Shown here: in pieces, positions 7,699 to 15,725 of the stretch
Position numbering within the stretch: the stretch's first letter is position 1
Layout of the letters: every line of letters begins with the position of its first letter
DNA from: a virus
IMG/VR virus record: IMGVR_UViG_3300019776_000693
Coordinates: 1 to 64,000 of that record
DNA length: 64,000 nucleotides
Reading direction: 5' to 3' (one strand)
Program-made: the position numbers and the translations under genes
The notes under the pieces: generated by a model
Database searches by the model: none
What the model was told of the DNA's origin: nothing
The model's input: the letters and a program-made list of their open reading frames with translations, nothing else

Positions 7699-7900
7699 AA
7701 TTTGTGGAAGAGGTAGTTGTACTAAAAGTTTTCATTCGATAGAGGAACAAAATAATTTTAATGATATCGCAGACGATATTAAAAATCGCGCAAAAGAAAT
7801 TATAAAACAAAGAATGAACAGACTATCTTATGAAGAAATAGAAGATGAAATATATGTCAAATTAAGTGATGTAATTGATACAATAGAAGATTATGGATAG
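7688..7900 (+). CDS. hypothetical protein with N-terminal Cys motif (70 aa)
   Basis: N-terminus CEICGRGSC (CxxCxxxxC) followed by SFHS could hold a metal; the rest is an acidic helix pair. Overlaps the gene before by 11 bases and the gene after by eight. Contains a GCGCAAAA copy of the dispersed motif near 7789. No family assigned. Confidence 0.65.
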   Translation: MGCEICGRGSCTKSFHSIEEQNNFNDIADDIKNRAKEIIKQRMNRLSYEEIEDEIYVKLSDVIDTIEDYG

Positions 7901-8303
7901 TTTAGAAAAAGAAATTTGGCGAAGAGATTATGTTCAACCATTATTTGATAAATATAAAGAAATACCAACAAAACTAAAATATATGTTTATTGAAAAAGAT
8001 TATACTAGAATGTTTGGTAGTAAAAGGGAAGCAGAATCAAGGATGACGTATATGTATGATGATTCACAAACTTTTATTTTTGCTTTTGCGGATGCTTTGT
8101 GTGAATTTACTCCAAGAGTTAGAAAAAATCTTATTCAAAAATATTGGGAAGATTTAGCAATTAAAGAATTTTTGAAAATAGCAGATAGCGGAAGTTATTT
8201 TAAACATTTTTCAGGTAAATGGTTGCAGTATAAAGAATATTTTTGTAATTTAGTTGCCGAAAGAGAAAAAGATAAAGAATATGTTAAACTAATTATGACA
8301 TGA
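7893..8303 (+). CDS. hypothetical protein (136 aa)
   Basis: Mixed alpha protein with an aromatic central region (RMTYMYDDSQTFIFAFADAL). No recognised family. ATGA overlap with the next gene. Confidence 0.7.
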   Translation: MDSLEKEIWRRDYVQPLFDKYKEIPTKLKYMFIEKDYTRMFGSKREAESRMTYMYDDSQTFIFAFADALCEFTPRVRKNLIQKYWEDLAIKEFLKIADSGSYFKHFSGKWLQYKEYFCNLVAEREKDKEYVKLIMT

Positions 8304-9019
8304 GTAAACTAAAAGACTTCATGGAGCAATGGTTTCCAAAAACAAAAGAGTGGGATAATGTAACTAAATTTATTTTAGAATCAGGAGTGGAATTAGTGGA
8401 AGAACAAAATCAAAAGTGGCTTCCAGGGTATACAAATATTTCCAAATCATATAAACCACATCATAAAGATGAGTATGTGCGTTACATGGAAGAAAGTATG
8501 TTTATTCTTCATGATGTAGTTCATCAAATATTCACTATAGACACTAATTGTTCTGAAGAAGAATATGTAAAAAGACAAATTTATGGTGAATTGTTTGTTT
8601 TTTATTTGACGGAATACGTAATTCCTAGTCAATATGGTTTAGGTGATAAAAGATTAGATTATATAACTAACGACAGAGATTGTTTTGATTTAATAGATTG
8701 GATTGTTTCTGAAAAACCTCGTTTTACATATAATATTATAGATTGGATGTGGAAAGTTTTTATAGAGGATGTTGATTTACAATATTTAGATAGGTTAGGT
8801 GAGTTACATTTAAAAAAATATAGAAAAATGTTTAAAGAAGATTTGGAAAACTCGAGAAAAAATTATAAATTTGTAAAAGATTTAAACATAGAAAGAGATT
8901 GTTGTATTGTGGGGGCTTCTTCTCAGAATCATATTGATTTTTTTGATGTTGTTAAAAGTGGCGCGATAAAAAATATAAAAAGAGAGTTTAATTTAGAACT
9001 GCCTGATAATTGGAATTAA
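8300..9019 (+). CDS. hypothetical protein (239 aa)
   Basis: Largest unknown in this run; soluble and helical. It has the histidine-containing helix FILHDVVHQIF around residue 70 and several conserved-looking Trp/Asp positions (IDWIVSEKP, IDWMWKVFIEDVD). The HDVVH spacing could ligate a metal, but I cannot assign a family. ATGA overlap with the gene before. Confidence 0.7.
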   Translation: MSKLKDFMEQWFPKTKEWDNVTKFILESGVELVEEQNQKWLPGYTNISKSYKPHHKDEYVRYMEESMFILHDVVHQIFTIDTNCSEEEYVKRQIYGELFVFYLTEYVIPSQYGLGDKRLDYITNDRDCFDLIDWIVSEKPRFTYNIIDWMWKVFIEDVDLQYLDRLGELHLKKYRKMFKEDLENSRKNYKFVKDLNIERDCCIVGASSQNHIDFFDVVKSGAIKNIKREFNLELPDNWN

Positions 9020-9021
9020 AT

Positions 9022-9229
9022 ATGAAACTATACAAAAAATTATTAAAAAGATTACAGAATGGAAAACCAATTTATTGCTATGAGACACTAGCAAAAGAAT
9101 TAGAAGAAATTGCTGAAAAACATTATAAAAAAACAAAATGATTATTTAGGTAAGTATTGTGATTATTTTTCCTTAACATTAGATGGTGGAGAACCAAATG
9201 AAGCAAGTAGAGAAGTTGGGTTATTGTAA
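9022..9229 (+). pseudogene. small gene, possibly broken by a frameshift
   Basis: An ATG frame at 9022-9141 encodes a 39-aa Lys-rich helical peptide ending at an A-tract. One base further on, a different frame is open from 9140 to 9229 and encodes a sensible continuation (DYLGKYCDYFSLTLDGGEPN). Read across a one-base shift, the two halves make a single 68-70 aa protein. Either an indel in the A-run, a programmed shift, or chance. The 39-aa product alone may still be made. Confidence 0.4.
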
Positions 9230-9269
9230 ATTTTGAGGAGAAAAATAATAGACATGAAAAAATTATAAT

Positions 9270-9629
9270 ATGAGATTAATAGATTATATTGACTATTGGG
9301 AAATATATAGAAAGATAAAGAAAAGTCAATTAGAACAATTCCCAACAGCACAAGAATACATTGAAGAATTAAAAGATTTAGATGAGCCTTATGATTATGT
9401 TGAGGAAATGTATAAAGCTTTTAAAATAGATTTTTCAGGTTTTGATGGAGTAGATTCAGAAAATTTTCCAAATGATTGCATAGGAAATATATTTTCTTTT
9501 GAATTCTCAACAGGAGGTGGTGAATCATACGAAAATGGAGGAGACAATTTTTGGGGATATGGATATAATTTTGAAATCAATTTAGATGAAGAAAGGTTTG
9601 TAAATTTTTGGTTTGAAAATTATTGTTAA
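9270..9629 (+). CDS. acidic, Gly/aromatic-rich hypothetical protein (119 aa)
   Basis: N-terminal helix pair, then a low-complexity aromatic/Gly part (FEFSTGGGESYENGGDNFWG, then YGYNF). Strongly acidic. No family recognised; could mimic nucleic acid, but that is only suggested by charge. Confidence 0.65.
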   Translation: MRLIDYIDYWEIYRKIKKSQLEQFPTAQEYIEELKDLDEPYDYVEEMYKAFKIDFSGFDGVDSENFPNDCIGNIFSFEFSTGGGESYENGGDNFWGYGYNFEINLDEERFVNFWFENYC

Positions 9630-9650
9630 TTCCGCGCAAAATTAAAATAA

Positions 9651-10016
9651 ATGGAAAAATTAATATTTGATAAAAAAGGAGGATTTGCAATAAATTTTTC
9701 TTGGGAAAATAATGACGAGCCACATTGGGTAAATTTTACAGCAGTAGAAGTTGTCTCTAATTATTCTGATGAAAATAATCCTGAGTTTATTACTTTTGAT
9801 ACAGGATATGGTATAGACAGCGATTGTCTTGAATTCAAAGATGTTCCAGAGGATTCAATATTCTTTACGGGACATATTAAATGGGATGGATGTATGGAAA
9901 TACATAATTTAAATCATCATTTTTGTTATAGAAATGATATTCTACAAAGGGTTGTAGATTTAATTTATGACTCAGGTAAAGAAATAATGAAAGTTAAACA
10001 AGATTTTGTTGAATAA
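9651..10016 (+). CDS. hypothetical protein (121 aa)
   Basis: Alpha/beta protein with many Trp and Asp (SWENNDEPHWVNFTAVEVV). No known family. The gap before it (9630-9650) contains TCCGCGCAAAATT, a leader-position copy of the dispersed motif. ATG of the next small gene overlaps its stop. Confidence 0.7.
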   Translation: MEKLIFDKKGGFAINFSWENNDEPHWVNFTAVEVVSNYSDENNPEFITFDTGYGIDSDCLEFKDVPEDSIFFTGHIKWDGCMEIHNLNHHFCYRNDILQRVVDLIYDSGKEIMKVKQDFVE

Positions 10017-10144
10017 TGACAGAACAAGAGAAAGAAATAATGATTCTTAAATTTAGGCGAACAGATAGTTGGAGATTTGCGGATTATTTGTTTTGGAGAT
10101 ATTTAGTAGAATCGGCGGAAAAAGAAAATACACAGAAAGAATAA
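10016..10144 (+). CDS. small charged hypothetical protein (42 aa)
   Basis: Charged helical peptide (TEQEKEIMILKFRRTDSW) with an AATG overlap to the gene before. Its existence helps place the DNA polymerase start downstream at 10168 rather than in the overlapping upstream frame. Confidence 0.5.
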   Translation: MTEQEKEIMILKFRRTDSWRFADYLFWRYLVESAEKENTQKE

Positions 10145-10167
10145 AAAACAGAAAAATTAAAATAGAT

Positions 10168-12252
10168 ATGGAGTTAGATAAGAGAGTATGGTTATATGAC
10201 ATAGAAACTCTTTCAAATTGCTTTACGTATACTGCAATCGATAGAAATTCAAATGAAATTATTAAATTTATAATATGGAAAGAAAATAATCAAATTTATG
10301 AATTACTTACTCACTTAAATAATTGTGCAGGACAAATCGGATTTAATAATTTAAATTTTGACTATCCTGTAATTCATTATATTATTAAAGAGCGCAACAA
10401 ATTAGTTTCTTTAGATGGGGATAAAATAGCTAAATTAATTTATAAAAAAGCTCAGTCTGTTATTTCTCAAGAATATTCCGCAATTAAAGAGGACGAAGTA
10501 ATCATTCCTCAGTTGGATTTATTTCGTATTTGGCATTATGATAACAAAGCTCGTATGACAGGACTCAAGAAATTAGAAATAGCTATGAATTTTCCTAATG
10601 TTCAAGACATGCCTTATCCTCACGACTATAAAGTAAAAACAAAGAAAGAAGTAGAAGAAATATTAGATTATAACTTAAATGATGTTGAAGCAACAAAAAA
10701 ATTCTATGAAAAAACAAAAGATAAATTAGAATTAAGAAAAGGACTTCAAACAAAATATGGGCTTAACTGTTTAAATTATCCCGATAGTAAAATTGGAGAA
10801 CAATTAATGTTAAAATTATATTGTCATTATACTCAACAAGACGAGGAAAAAATCAAAAGACTTAGAACCAAAAGAAATTTATTTAAATTTTCAGAATGTA
10901 TTCCTAATTATATTAAATTTGAAACTCTTGAATTTAATCAATTGTTGGATTATTTAAAAGGAATTGAAGTTACCGAATTAAAAGAATCGTTTAAATATAG
11001 TTTTGAATATAATGGATTTACTTTTGATTTAGGTACAGGCGGAATACATGGGTGTATAAAACCAGGAGTTTATAAATCTAATGAAAATGAAATAATTGTA
11101 GATGCTGATGTGGCTTCTCTATATCCTTCGTTAGCAGTTACATTGGGATTATACCCTGAACATTTAGGAAGTCAATTCCCTCAAATTTATGAAGAAGGTA
11201 TTTTAAAACCAAGATTATTTGCAAAAGAAAAAATAGATGGTAAAATGCGTGACCCCATCATGGCAGACGGTTTCAAACTTTCGGCTAACAGTGTTTACGG
11301 AAAAAGTAATAGTGAGTACAGTTTTTTATGTGACCCATTATATACTTTAAAAACAACTTTGGCAGGACAAGTAGCTTTATGTATGCTATCAGAAATGTTG
11401 ATGACAAAAGTGCCTAATCTAACAATGCTTCAAATTAACACTGATGGGTTAACTGTTTCTATCCCTGTTGAACATAAAAGATTATATTGGGAAATTTGTC
11501 AGGAATGGGAAGCCAAAACAGCATTAGTTTTAGAGTATGTTGCTTATTCTCAAATGATTATTCGTGATGTAAATAATTATATTGCGGTTACAGAAAAAGG
11601 AGGAAAAATAAAATACAAAGGAACATTCAAACCTAATAGTGAAATGATTAAAGATGGAGAGTATCATAAATCTTTAAGTCAAGGTATTGTTTCTTTAGCA
11701 GTTTCTGATTATTTTTTGAAAGGAATTCCTGTAGAAAAAACAATTAAAGAAAATAAAGATATTTATCTATTTTGTAAAACATTTAATTCAACTCATGGTT
11801 GGGTATGTGAAATTTTAGATATTGACGATAAAGGTAACGAATCAAATCATCAAAAACAACAAAAAACAAATAGATACTTTTTATCTAAAAGTGGTTCTCG
11901 TTTTCGTAAATTAAAAGATGACAGAATCATTGAAGTGGAAGCTAATAAAACAGTTAAAATTTTCAATAAATATTATGAAGCTTCTTTTGAAGAATATGAT
12001 ATAGATTATGATTATTATATTGATGAGTGTTACAAAATTATTCATCGAATTGATGGAACAGAAGAAAGATTAGAACAAGAACGAAAAGAATTACGTGAAA
12101 AGGCTAAAAGAGATAAAGAAGAAGAAAATTATTTAAAATTTTGTGTAAATAAAATACCAACACAATTACAGTATAACACTTATAACAAAGAATGGTTACA
12201 AGAAAAATACGGAATTCCTGCGGAAATTAAATCATCAAAAGTTAAAATATAG
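10168..12252 (+). CDS. DNA polymerase, family B, with 3'-5' exonuclease
   Basis: The phage replicative polymerase, 694 aa from the chosen ATG. Exonuclease motifs: LYDIETL (Exo I, D11/E13), NNLNFDYP (Exo II, near 60) and YNLNDVEA (Exo III, near 168). Polymerase motifs: A is DADVASLYPSL (near 312), B is KLSANSVYGKS (near 370), C is INTDGLTV (near 424), where the first Asp of the usual DTD is Asn. An upstream TTG-initiated extension would add 33 residues before the exonuclease domain but overlaps another small gene, so the ATG is preferred. No terminal-protein region is obvious. A lysine/glutamate-rich helical thumb follows near 610-640. Works with the helicase and primase in this arm. Confidence 0.95.
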   Translation: MELDKRVWLYDIETLSNCFTYTAIDRNSNEIIKFIIWKENNQIYELLTHLNNCAGQIGFNNLNFDYPVIHYIIKERNKLVSLDGDKIAKLIYKKAQSVISQEYSAIKEDEVIIPQLDLFRIWHYDNKARMTGLKKLEIAMNFPNVQDMPYPHDYKVKTKKEVEEILDYNLNDVEATKKFYEKTKDKLELRKGLQTKYGLNCLNYPDSKIGEQLMLKLYCHYTQQDEEKIKRLRTKRNLFKFSECIPNYIKFETLEFNQLLDYLKGIEVTELKESFKYSFEYNGFTFDLGTGGIHGCIKPGVYKSNENEIIVDADVASLYPSLAVTLGLYPEHLGSQFPQIYEEGILKPRLFAKEKIDGKMRDPIMADGFKLSANSVYGKSNSEYSFLCDPLYTLKTTLAGQVALCMLSEMLMTKVPNLTMLQINTDGLTVSIPVEHKRLYWEICQEWEAKTALVLEYVAYSQMIIRDVNNYIAVTEKGGKIKYKGTFKPNSEMIKDGEYHKSLSQGIVSLAVSDYFLKGIPVEKTIKENKDIYLFCKTFNSTHGWVCEILDIDDKGNESNHQKQQKTNRYFLSKSGSRFRKLKDDRIIEVEANKTVKIFNKYYEASFEEYDIDYDYYIDECYKIIHRIDGTEERLEQERKELREKAKRDKEEENYLKFCVNKIPTQLQYNTYNKEWLQEKYGIPAEIKSSKVKI

Positions 12253-12284
12253 TTAAATAATTTATATATTAAAATAATATATTG

Positions 12285-12292
12285 TATCTTTG
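12285..12292 (+). promoter_or_regulatory. promoter -7 box for the AP2 endonuclease gene
   Basis: TATCTTTG, fitting TAnnTTTG; the -33 TTG is not evident at 19-20 bases upstream. It lies just after the polymerase gene and starts a transcript with a long structured leader. Confidence 0.6.
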
Positions 12293-12307
12293 TAAAGTAA
12301 ATTAGAA

Positions 12308-12417
12308 ATACGAGCCTAATTTATAATAAAGATATTAGAAAATTTTTAAAAAAGTCTATTCATTGTGTGCTCGTATCACCTTTGTTTAGGCTTTTTCTGT
12401 TTTTATAAGCCAAAATT
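12308..12417 (+). ncRNA. structured 5' leader, copy 1 (pseudoknot-like RNA motif)
   Basis: Perfect 8-bp pairing ATACGAGC (12308-12315) with GCTCGTAT (12369-12376) encloses 53 bases. The bases directly after the 5' arm, GCCTAA (12314-12319), pair with TTAGGC (12386-12391) directly after the 3' arm, giving H-type pseudoknot order. TTAGGCTT can instead pair with AAGCC (12407-12411) next to the start codon, so alternatives compete. AAGATATTA occurs at 12329-12337. The same layout and spacing recur at 22935-23050 before another homing endonuclease gene. Probably a cis-acting control of translation or transcript stability. Confidence 0.6.
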
Positions 12418-13161
12418 ATGGGTAAAATAAAAAATAGAGTAGGTGAAAAGTACATCACAAACGAAGGATACGAAATAGAAATTATTGAATATTTTGGAGC
12501 ATTAAATTGCACCATTAAATTTAATGATAAATTAAATACCACACTTTACAATGTCGCATATCATCAAACAACTAAAAGAAATATTGAAAATCCAAATCAT
12601 CCTAAAACATATAACATAGGATATATGGGAATTGGTAAATTTCTTTCGAAAAAGAATAATATTAATACTCAACATTATGTAATATGGTCTGGTGTTTTAA
12701 GAAGATGTTATAATGAAAATGAGAGACATAAATATCCATCTTATAAAGCATCTACTGTTTGTGAGGAATGGCATAATTTTCAGAATTTTGCTGAATGGTT
12801 TGAAGAAAATTATGTAGAAGGGTTTGAATTAGATAAAGATATTTTATATAAAGGTAACAAGATATACTCCTCTGAAACATGTTGCTTTGTACCAAAAGAG
12901 ATAAACTTACTTTTTGTAAATAGTTGTAATAAACTTAGTGATTTACCTCAGGGAGTAATAAAACATAAAAATAAATATAGAGCTAGGTTTGGTAAAGATA
13001 GAAAACATATAGGTTTATTTGATACCTCCGAAGAAGCTTTTCAAGCCTATAAAACTGCAAAAGAAAAATACATAAAAGAAGTGGCAGATAAATGGCGAGA
13101 TTTAATTGATAAAAAAGTTTACCGAGCAATGTATAACTATCAAGTTGAAATAACGGATTAA
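12418..13161 (+). CDS. putative homing endonuclease, HNH-like with C-terminal AP2 domain (paralogue of 1103-1696)
   Basis: 247 aa. The central part matches the protein at 1103: WSGVLRRCYNENERHKYPSY, TVCEEWHNFQNFAEWFEENY, FELDKDILYKG, CCFVPKEIN. The C-terminal AP2-like segment is YRARFGKDRKHIGLFDTSEE, then AFQAYKTAKEKY, and both end QVEITD. It has an extra 60-residue beta-rich N-terminal domain (EKYITNEGYEIEIIEYFGA) absent from the other copy. It follows the polymerase gene and has its own promoter and structured leader. Inferred to be a free-standing homing endonuclease; catalytic residues are not certain. Confidence 0.7.
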   Translation: MGKIKNRVGEKYITNEGYEIEIIEYFGALNCTIKFNDKLNTTLYNVAYHQTTKRNIENPNHPKTYNIGYMGIGKFLSKKNNINTQHYVIWSGVLRRCYNENERHKYPSYKASTVCEEWHNFQNFAEWFEENYVEGFELDKDILYKGNKIYSSETCCFVPKEINLLFVNSCNKLSDLPQGVIKHKNKYRARFGKDRKHIGLFDTSEEAFQAYKTAKEKYIKEVADKWRDLIDKKVYRAMYNYQVEITD

Positions 13162-13191
13162 TTTAGAACAAATATAAATAACACTATTCTA

Positions 13192-13252
13192 TTGTGTGTT
13201 AGGATTATATGTTGTATATTTGTAAAAAGAATCTGTTTTTTATTCTTTTTTC
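13192..13252 (+). promoter_or_regulatory. promoter and T-rich leader of the HD-domain gene
   Basis: TTG at 13192-13194, 20-base spacer, TATATTTG at 13215-13222. The leader then has AAAAAGAAT and ATTCTTTTT flanking a TCTGTTTTT loop, a possible hairpin, and ends in a CGCGAGAAATT core shared with leaders at 13935 and 24155. Confidence 0.75.
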
Positions 13253-13285
13253 GCGAGAAATTAACAAAATTTAACAATAAATATT

Positions 13286-13858
13286 ATGAACTTACAAGAA
13301 TTAAGACAAAAAATTTACGACAGACACTATATTTACTGCAATCAAAAATATGCAGATAGTTTACCTTATAGTTTTCACATACAGTGTGTTGAAGCTCAAG
13401 GAGAGAAATTCTTACATTTAGTAAAACAACATATAGTAAGAGCTAAATATCAAGGATGTGAATTTAATGGTGTTACAATAGAATTAGTAGTATTATTGTC
13501 TCTTTCAGCACACGACCTCCAGGAGGATGGGAGAATGACTTATAATGACATAAAAGATTTAGCTTCTGAATTAGGAAACAGTATTGCAGGTGAAATGGTA
13601 GCAGATATTGTTTATTGTGTAACTGATTTAAAAGGAAAAACACGCAAAGAAAGAAAATCTGATAAATACTATCAAGAACTTAAATCAAATAAACTAGCTG
13701 TTTTTGTTAAACTTGCAGACATTTCGGCGAATACTTTATTTAGTAAGCTTACAGGTAGTTCTATGTATGATAAATATAAATCAGAATTTAAACATTTTAA
13801 AGAGATGTGTTATATTGAAGAATATAAAGAATTTTTTGATTATTTAGAATCTTTATAA
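13286..13858 (+). CDS. HD-domain hydrolase, MESH1/SpoT-like
   Basis: 190-aa single-domain protein. The metal-binding HD pattern is visible: His in PYSFHIQCVEAQ, the HD pair in LLSLSAHDLQED, and the distal Asp in FVKLADISANTLFS. The segment IVYCVTDLKGKTRKERKSDK is typical of the (p)ppGpp-hydrolase (SpoT/MESH1) branch of the superfamily. A phage version could lower host alarmones or hydrolyse a related nucleotide (MESH1 also acts on NADPH). It has a clear promoter of its own. HD fold is secure; the substrate is inferred. Confidence 0.82.
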   Translation: MNLQELRQKIYDRHYIYCNQKYADSLPYSFHIQCVEAQGEKFLHLVKQHIVRAKYQGCEFNGVTIELVVLLSLSAHDLQEDGRMTYNDIKDLASELGNSIAGEMVADIVYCVTDLKGKTRKERKSDKYYQELKSNKLAVFVKLADISANTLFSKLTGSSMYDKYKSEFKHFKEMCYIEEYKEFFDYLESL

Positions 13859-13872
13859 ATAACATCTATCTA

Positions 13873-13947
13873 TTGTTTAATTCGATTTGTTTTCATATCT
13901 TTGTAGAAGAAATTATTTCTGTCTTTATCTTTTATTTGGCGGAAATT
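13873..13947 (+). promoter_or_regulatory. promoter and leader before the 80-aa gene
   Basis: TTG at 13873-13875, 20-base spacer, TATCTTTG at 13896-13903. The leader contains TTCTGTCTTTATCTTTT followed by GGCGGAAATTT, matching the leader at 24134-24164. Confidence 0.75.
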
Positions 13948-13959
13948 TAAAAATAATGT

Positions 13960-14202
13960 ATGGAAAATTTTGCAAGATTAACAGTGCGTCTTAAAAAAGG
14001 AGACCCTAGGCAACAAGCTAATCATTTTAAATTGTTAGATGATTTTTTTAAATTAATAGGAGGAGAAAGATTCGGGGATATTTATTCTGAAGAAACTAAT
14101 AGAGAAAACATATTATTATATAATATTCCTAAAGATAAAGAAGAATTTGGTATATTGCTTATAGATATGACAGTGAGTTTAAATAATTATATTAGAGGAT
14201 GA
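13960..14202 (+). CDS. hypothetical protein (80 aa)
   Basis: Begins a new transcript. Pattern of strand, basic loop (LTVRLKKGDPRQQANHFKLL) and helix; ends in an Asn/Tyr-rich turn. No family recognised. ATGA overlap with the next gene. Confidence 0.7.
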   Translation: MENFARLTVRLKKGDPRQQANHFKLLDDFFKLIGGERFGDIYSEETNRENILLYNIPKDKEEFGILLIDMTVSLNNYIRG

Positions 14203-14489
14203 AAATATTTGGAAGTACACGATACGTTAAAACAGACGTATCAGAAAGTAAATTAATTGGTAATTATCCTGACGTAAAACCTTATGAGAAATATTTACAG
14301 TTAAGTGTGAAAAATATGTGGGATTGTAATCCTGATAATTTTTATTTAGTTTTTAATAATGATTTTTCTTATTACATAACATTGTGTGCTAAAGAAGATA
14401 ATAGTAAATATAGTTTTCATAAATACTTAAAAGAAGAGGATATTACAGAAGAATACAAAGAGTTAATTAACAGTTATTTGAAACTATGA
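14199..14489 (+). CDS. hypothetical protein (96 aa)
   Basis: Alpha/beta product with an aromatic middle (PDNFYLVFNNDFSYYITL). Overlaps neighbours by four bases on both sides. Function unknown. Confidence 0.7.
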   Translation: MKIFGSTRYVKTDVSESKLIGNYPDVKPYEKYLQLSVKNMWDCNPDNFYLVFNNDFSYYITLCAKEDNSKYSFHKYLKEEDITEEYKELINSYLKL

Positions 14490-14629
14490 AAAACCTATTA
14501 GCATTTTTAAGTACAGTTTTGTTACAAGTTATTTTGTATACTATTTATAGTAAATCTTTTGGTTTAGTTTTTTGTGCGGGATTTTTAAAGTTTGTATTTC
14601 CTGCATTCACGGTGTTTTTAATTTTTTAG
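14486..14629 (+). CDS. small membrane protein (47 aa)
   Basis: Two hydrophobic segments (LLAFLSTVLLQVILYTIY and FGLVFCAGFLKFVF to the C-terminus), with no charged residues except near position 2 and the turn. Size and double-span topology are compatible with a small holin, and the spanin-like pair lies 2 kb downstream, but this is only a possibility. DNA at 14570 carries the dispersed GTGCGGG core. Confidence 0.55.
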   Translation: MKNLLAFLSTVLLQVILYTIYSKSFGLVFCAGFLKFVFPAFTVFLIF

Positions 14630-14672
14630 GATTTCATAAGTTTTATGAATATATGTTTAAAAAAGAATAATT

Positions 14673-14915
14673 ATGGAGTATAATGAACTTGAAATAATAC
14701 AATATTTAGAACGTCTAAAAAGAAAACAATTATGCAAAGTAGAGTATAGAATACAATTAAAACAACTATTAGAAGAAAATTATGAAAATCCTTTAGCATA
14801 TTATGTTTATAAATCTCTTTTAAATGGTTCAGAAGAATTAGAAGTAATATTTTATTTATTAAAATTAATAAAAGAACAACAATTAACAATAGAAAAACAT
14901 GCAAAAAACAGATAA
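14673..14915 (+). CDS. helical hypothetical protein (80 aa)
   Basis: Almost entirely alpha helical and charged (EIIQYLERLKRKQLCKVEYR). A 7-bp hairpin (TTCATAA/TTATGAA, 14633-14649) precedes it. Overlaps the start of the next gene by 17 bases. Unknown role. Confidence 0.7.
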   Translation: MEYNELEIIQYLERLKRKQLCKVEYRIQLKQLLEENYENPLAYYVYKSLLNGSEELEVIFYLLKLIKEQQLTIEKHAKNR

Positions 14916-15723
14916 TATAAAATACACAAAAGACGGTAAGAAAGTAGTTGTAATAGGTGATTTAAATCAAACCGATAAAATTGTTCAAGAAATATTTGTT
15001 ACAAAAGATGGAGATGAAATCCCTCAAGGAGAAAGATTTGTAGAACGTAACTTATTAGATGAACCTGCTAAATCATGGAAAGAAACAAATATAGAAAATC
15101 TTGAATCTCGTTATGAAAAAGATAAAAAAGAATGGGATTTAAAAATAGAAAGACTGAATAATGAACGCCAATTAATATATGATTCTTTAAGTGCTCGTGT
15201 TAAATGGTTGAGAAATGTGGCTAAAGAACCTAGAGTAGAAGAGTTAAAAACAGTTATTAATCAAATTGCTGATTTTTTAGATGGTTCTGAAAAATGGGTT
15301 TTTGTGTATAATTATTCTGACTGGCGCTTAGAAAAATTCAATGAAGAATCTACAAATGAGTTATTAGATTATTATGAAAATGGATATGGTAGAAAAAGAT
15401 TTGACGAGATGCGATTATTATCTTTATATGGAAAATCTGATGGAAGTTTAGTGTACAGAATTAATACATATTCTGATGGTAGTGGTTCAGATAAAGATGT
15501 TGAATTTTTTAAAACTAAAGAGGCAGGTTTAATTTATATGCAAAATAAATTAAATGCTGTAAAAGAGTACTCTGATAGTCATATAAAAATTGCAAAAGAT
15601 TTTAATCTAACACTAGACCAAGAAAAATTAAATCAGTTAAATACTAAAAATCAAAAATATCTTTTAAAACAAATAGAAGACTTAGATAAACAGAAAGAAG
15701 ATTTATTGTCTAAATTAGCGTAA
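14899..15723 (+). CDS. coiled-coil hypothetical protein (274 aa)
   Basis: Short beta N-terminus (KKVVVIGDLNQTDKIV), then a long coiled coil (about 70-115: NIENLESRYEKDKKEWDLKI), a central globular part containing YGRKRFDEMRLLSLYG and an SDGSGSDKD loop, and a second C-terminal coiled coil. No family recognised. Co-transcribed with small genes before the spanin-like pair. Confidence 0.7.
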   Translation: MQKTDNIKYTKDGKKVVVIGDLNQTDKIVQEIFVTKDGDEIPQGERFVERNLLDEPAKSWKETNIENLESRYEKDKKEWDLKIERLNNERQLIYDSLSARVKWLRNVAKEPRVEELKTVINQIADFLDGSEKWVFVYNYSDWRLEKFNEESTNELLDYYENGYGRKRFDEMRLLSLYGKSDGSLVYRINTYSDGSGSDKDVEFFKTKEAGLIYMQNKLNAVKEYSDSHIKIAKDFNLTLDQEKLNQLNTKNQKYLLKQIEDLDKQKEDLLSKLA

Positions 15724-15725
15724 TT

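Noticed and set aside
12253-13161. Group I intron around the AP2/HNH gene
   Set aside because: The polymerase gene before it is complete and the gene after it has its own promoter; no exon is interrupted. The leader pairing does not show group I core elements I can recognise.
14633-14649. TTCATAA/TTATGAA hairpin as a terminator
   Set aside because: Short AT-only stem with a 3-base loop and no T-run; probably not functional as a terminator.
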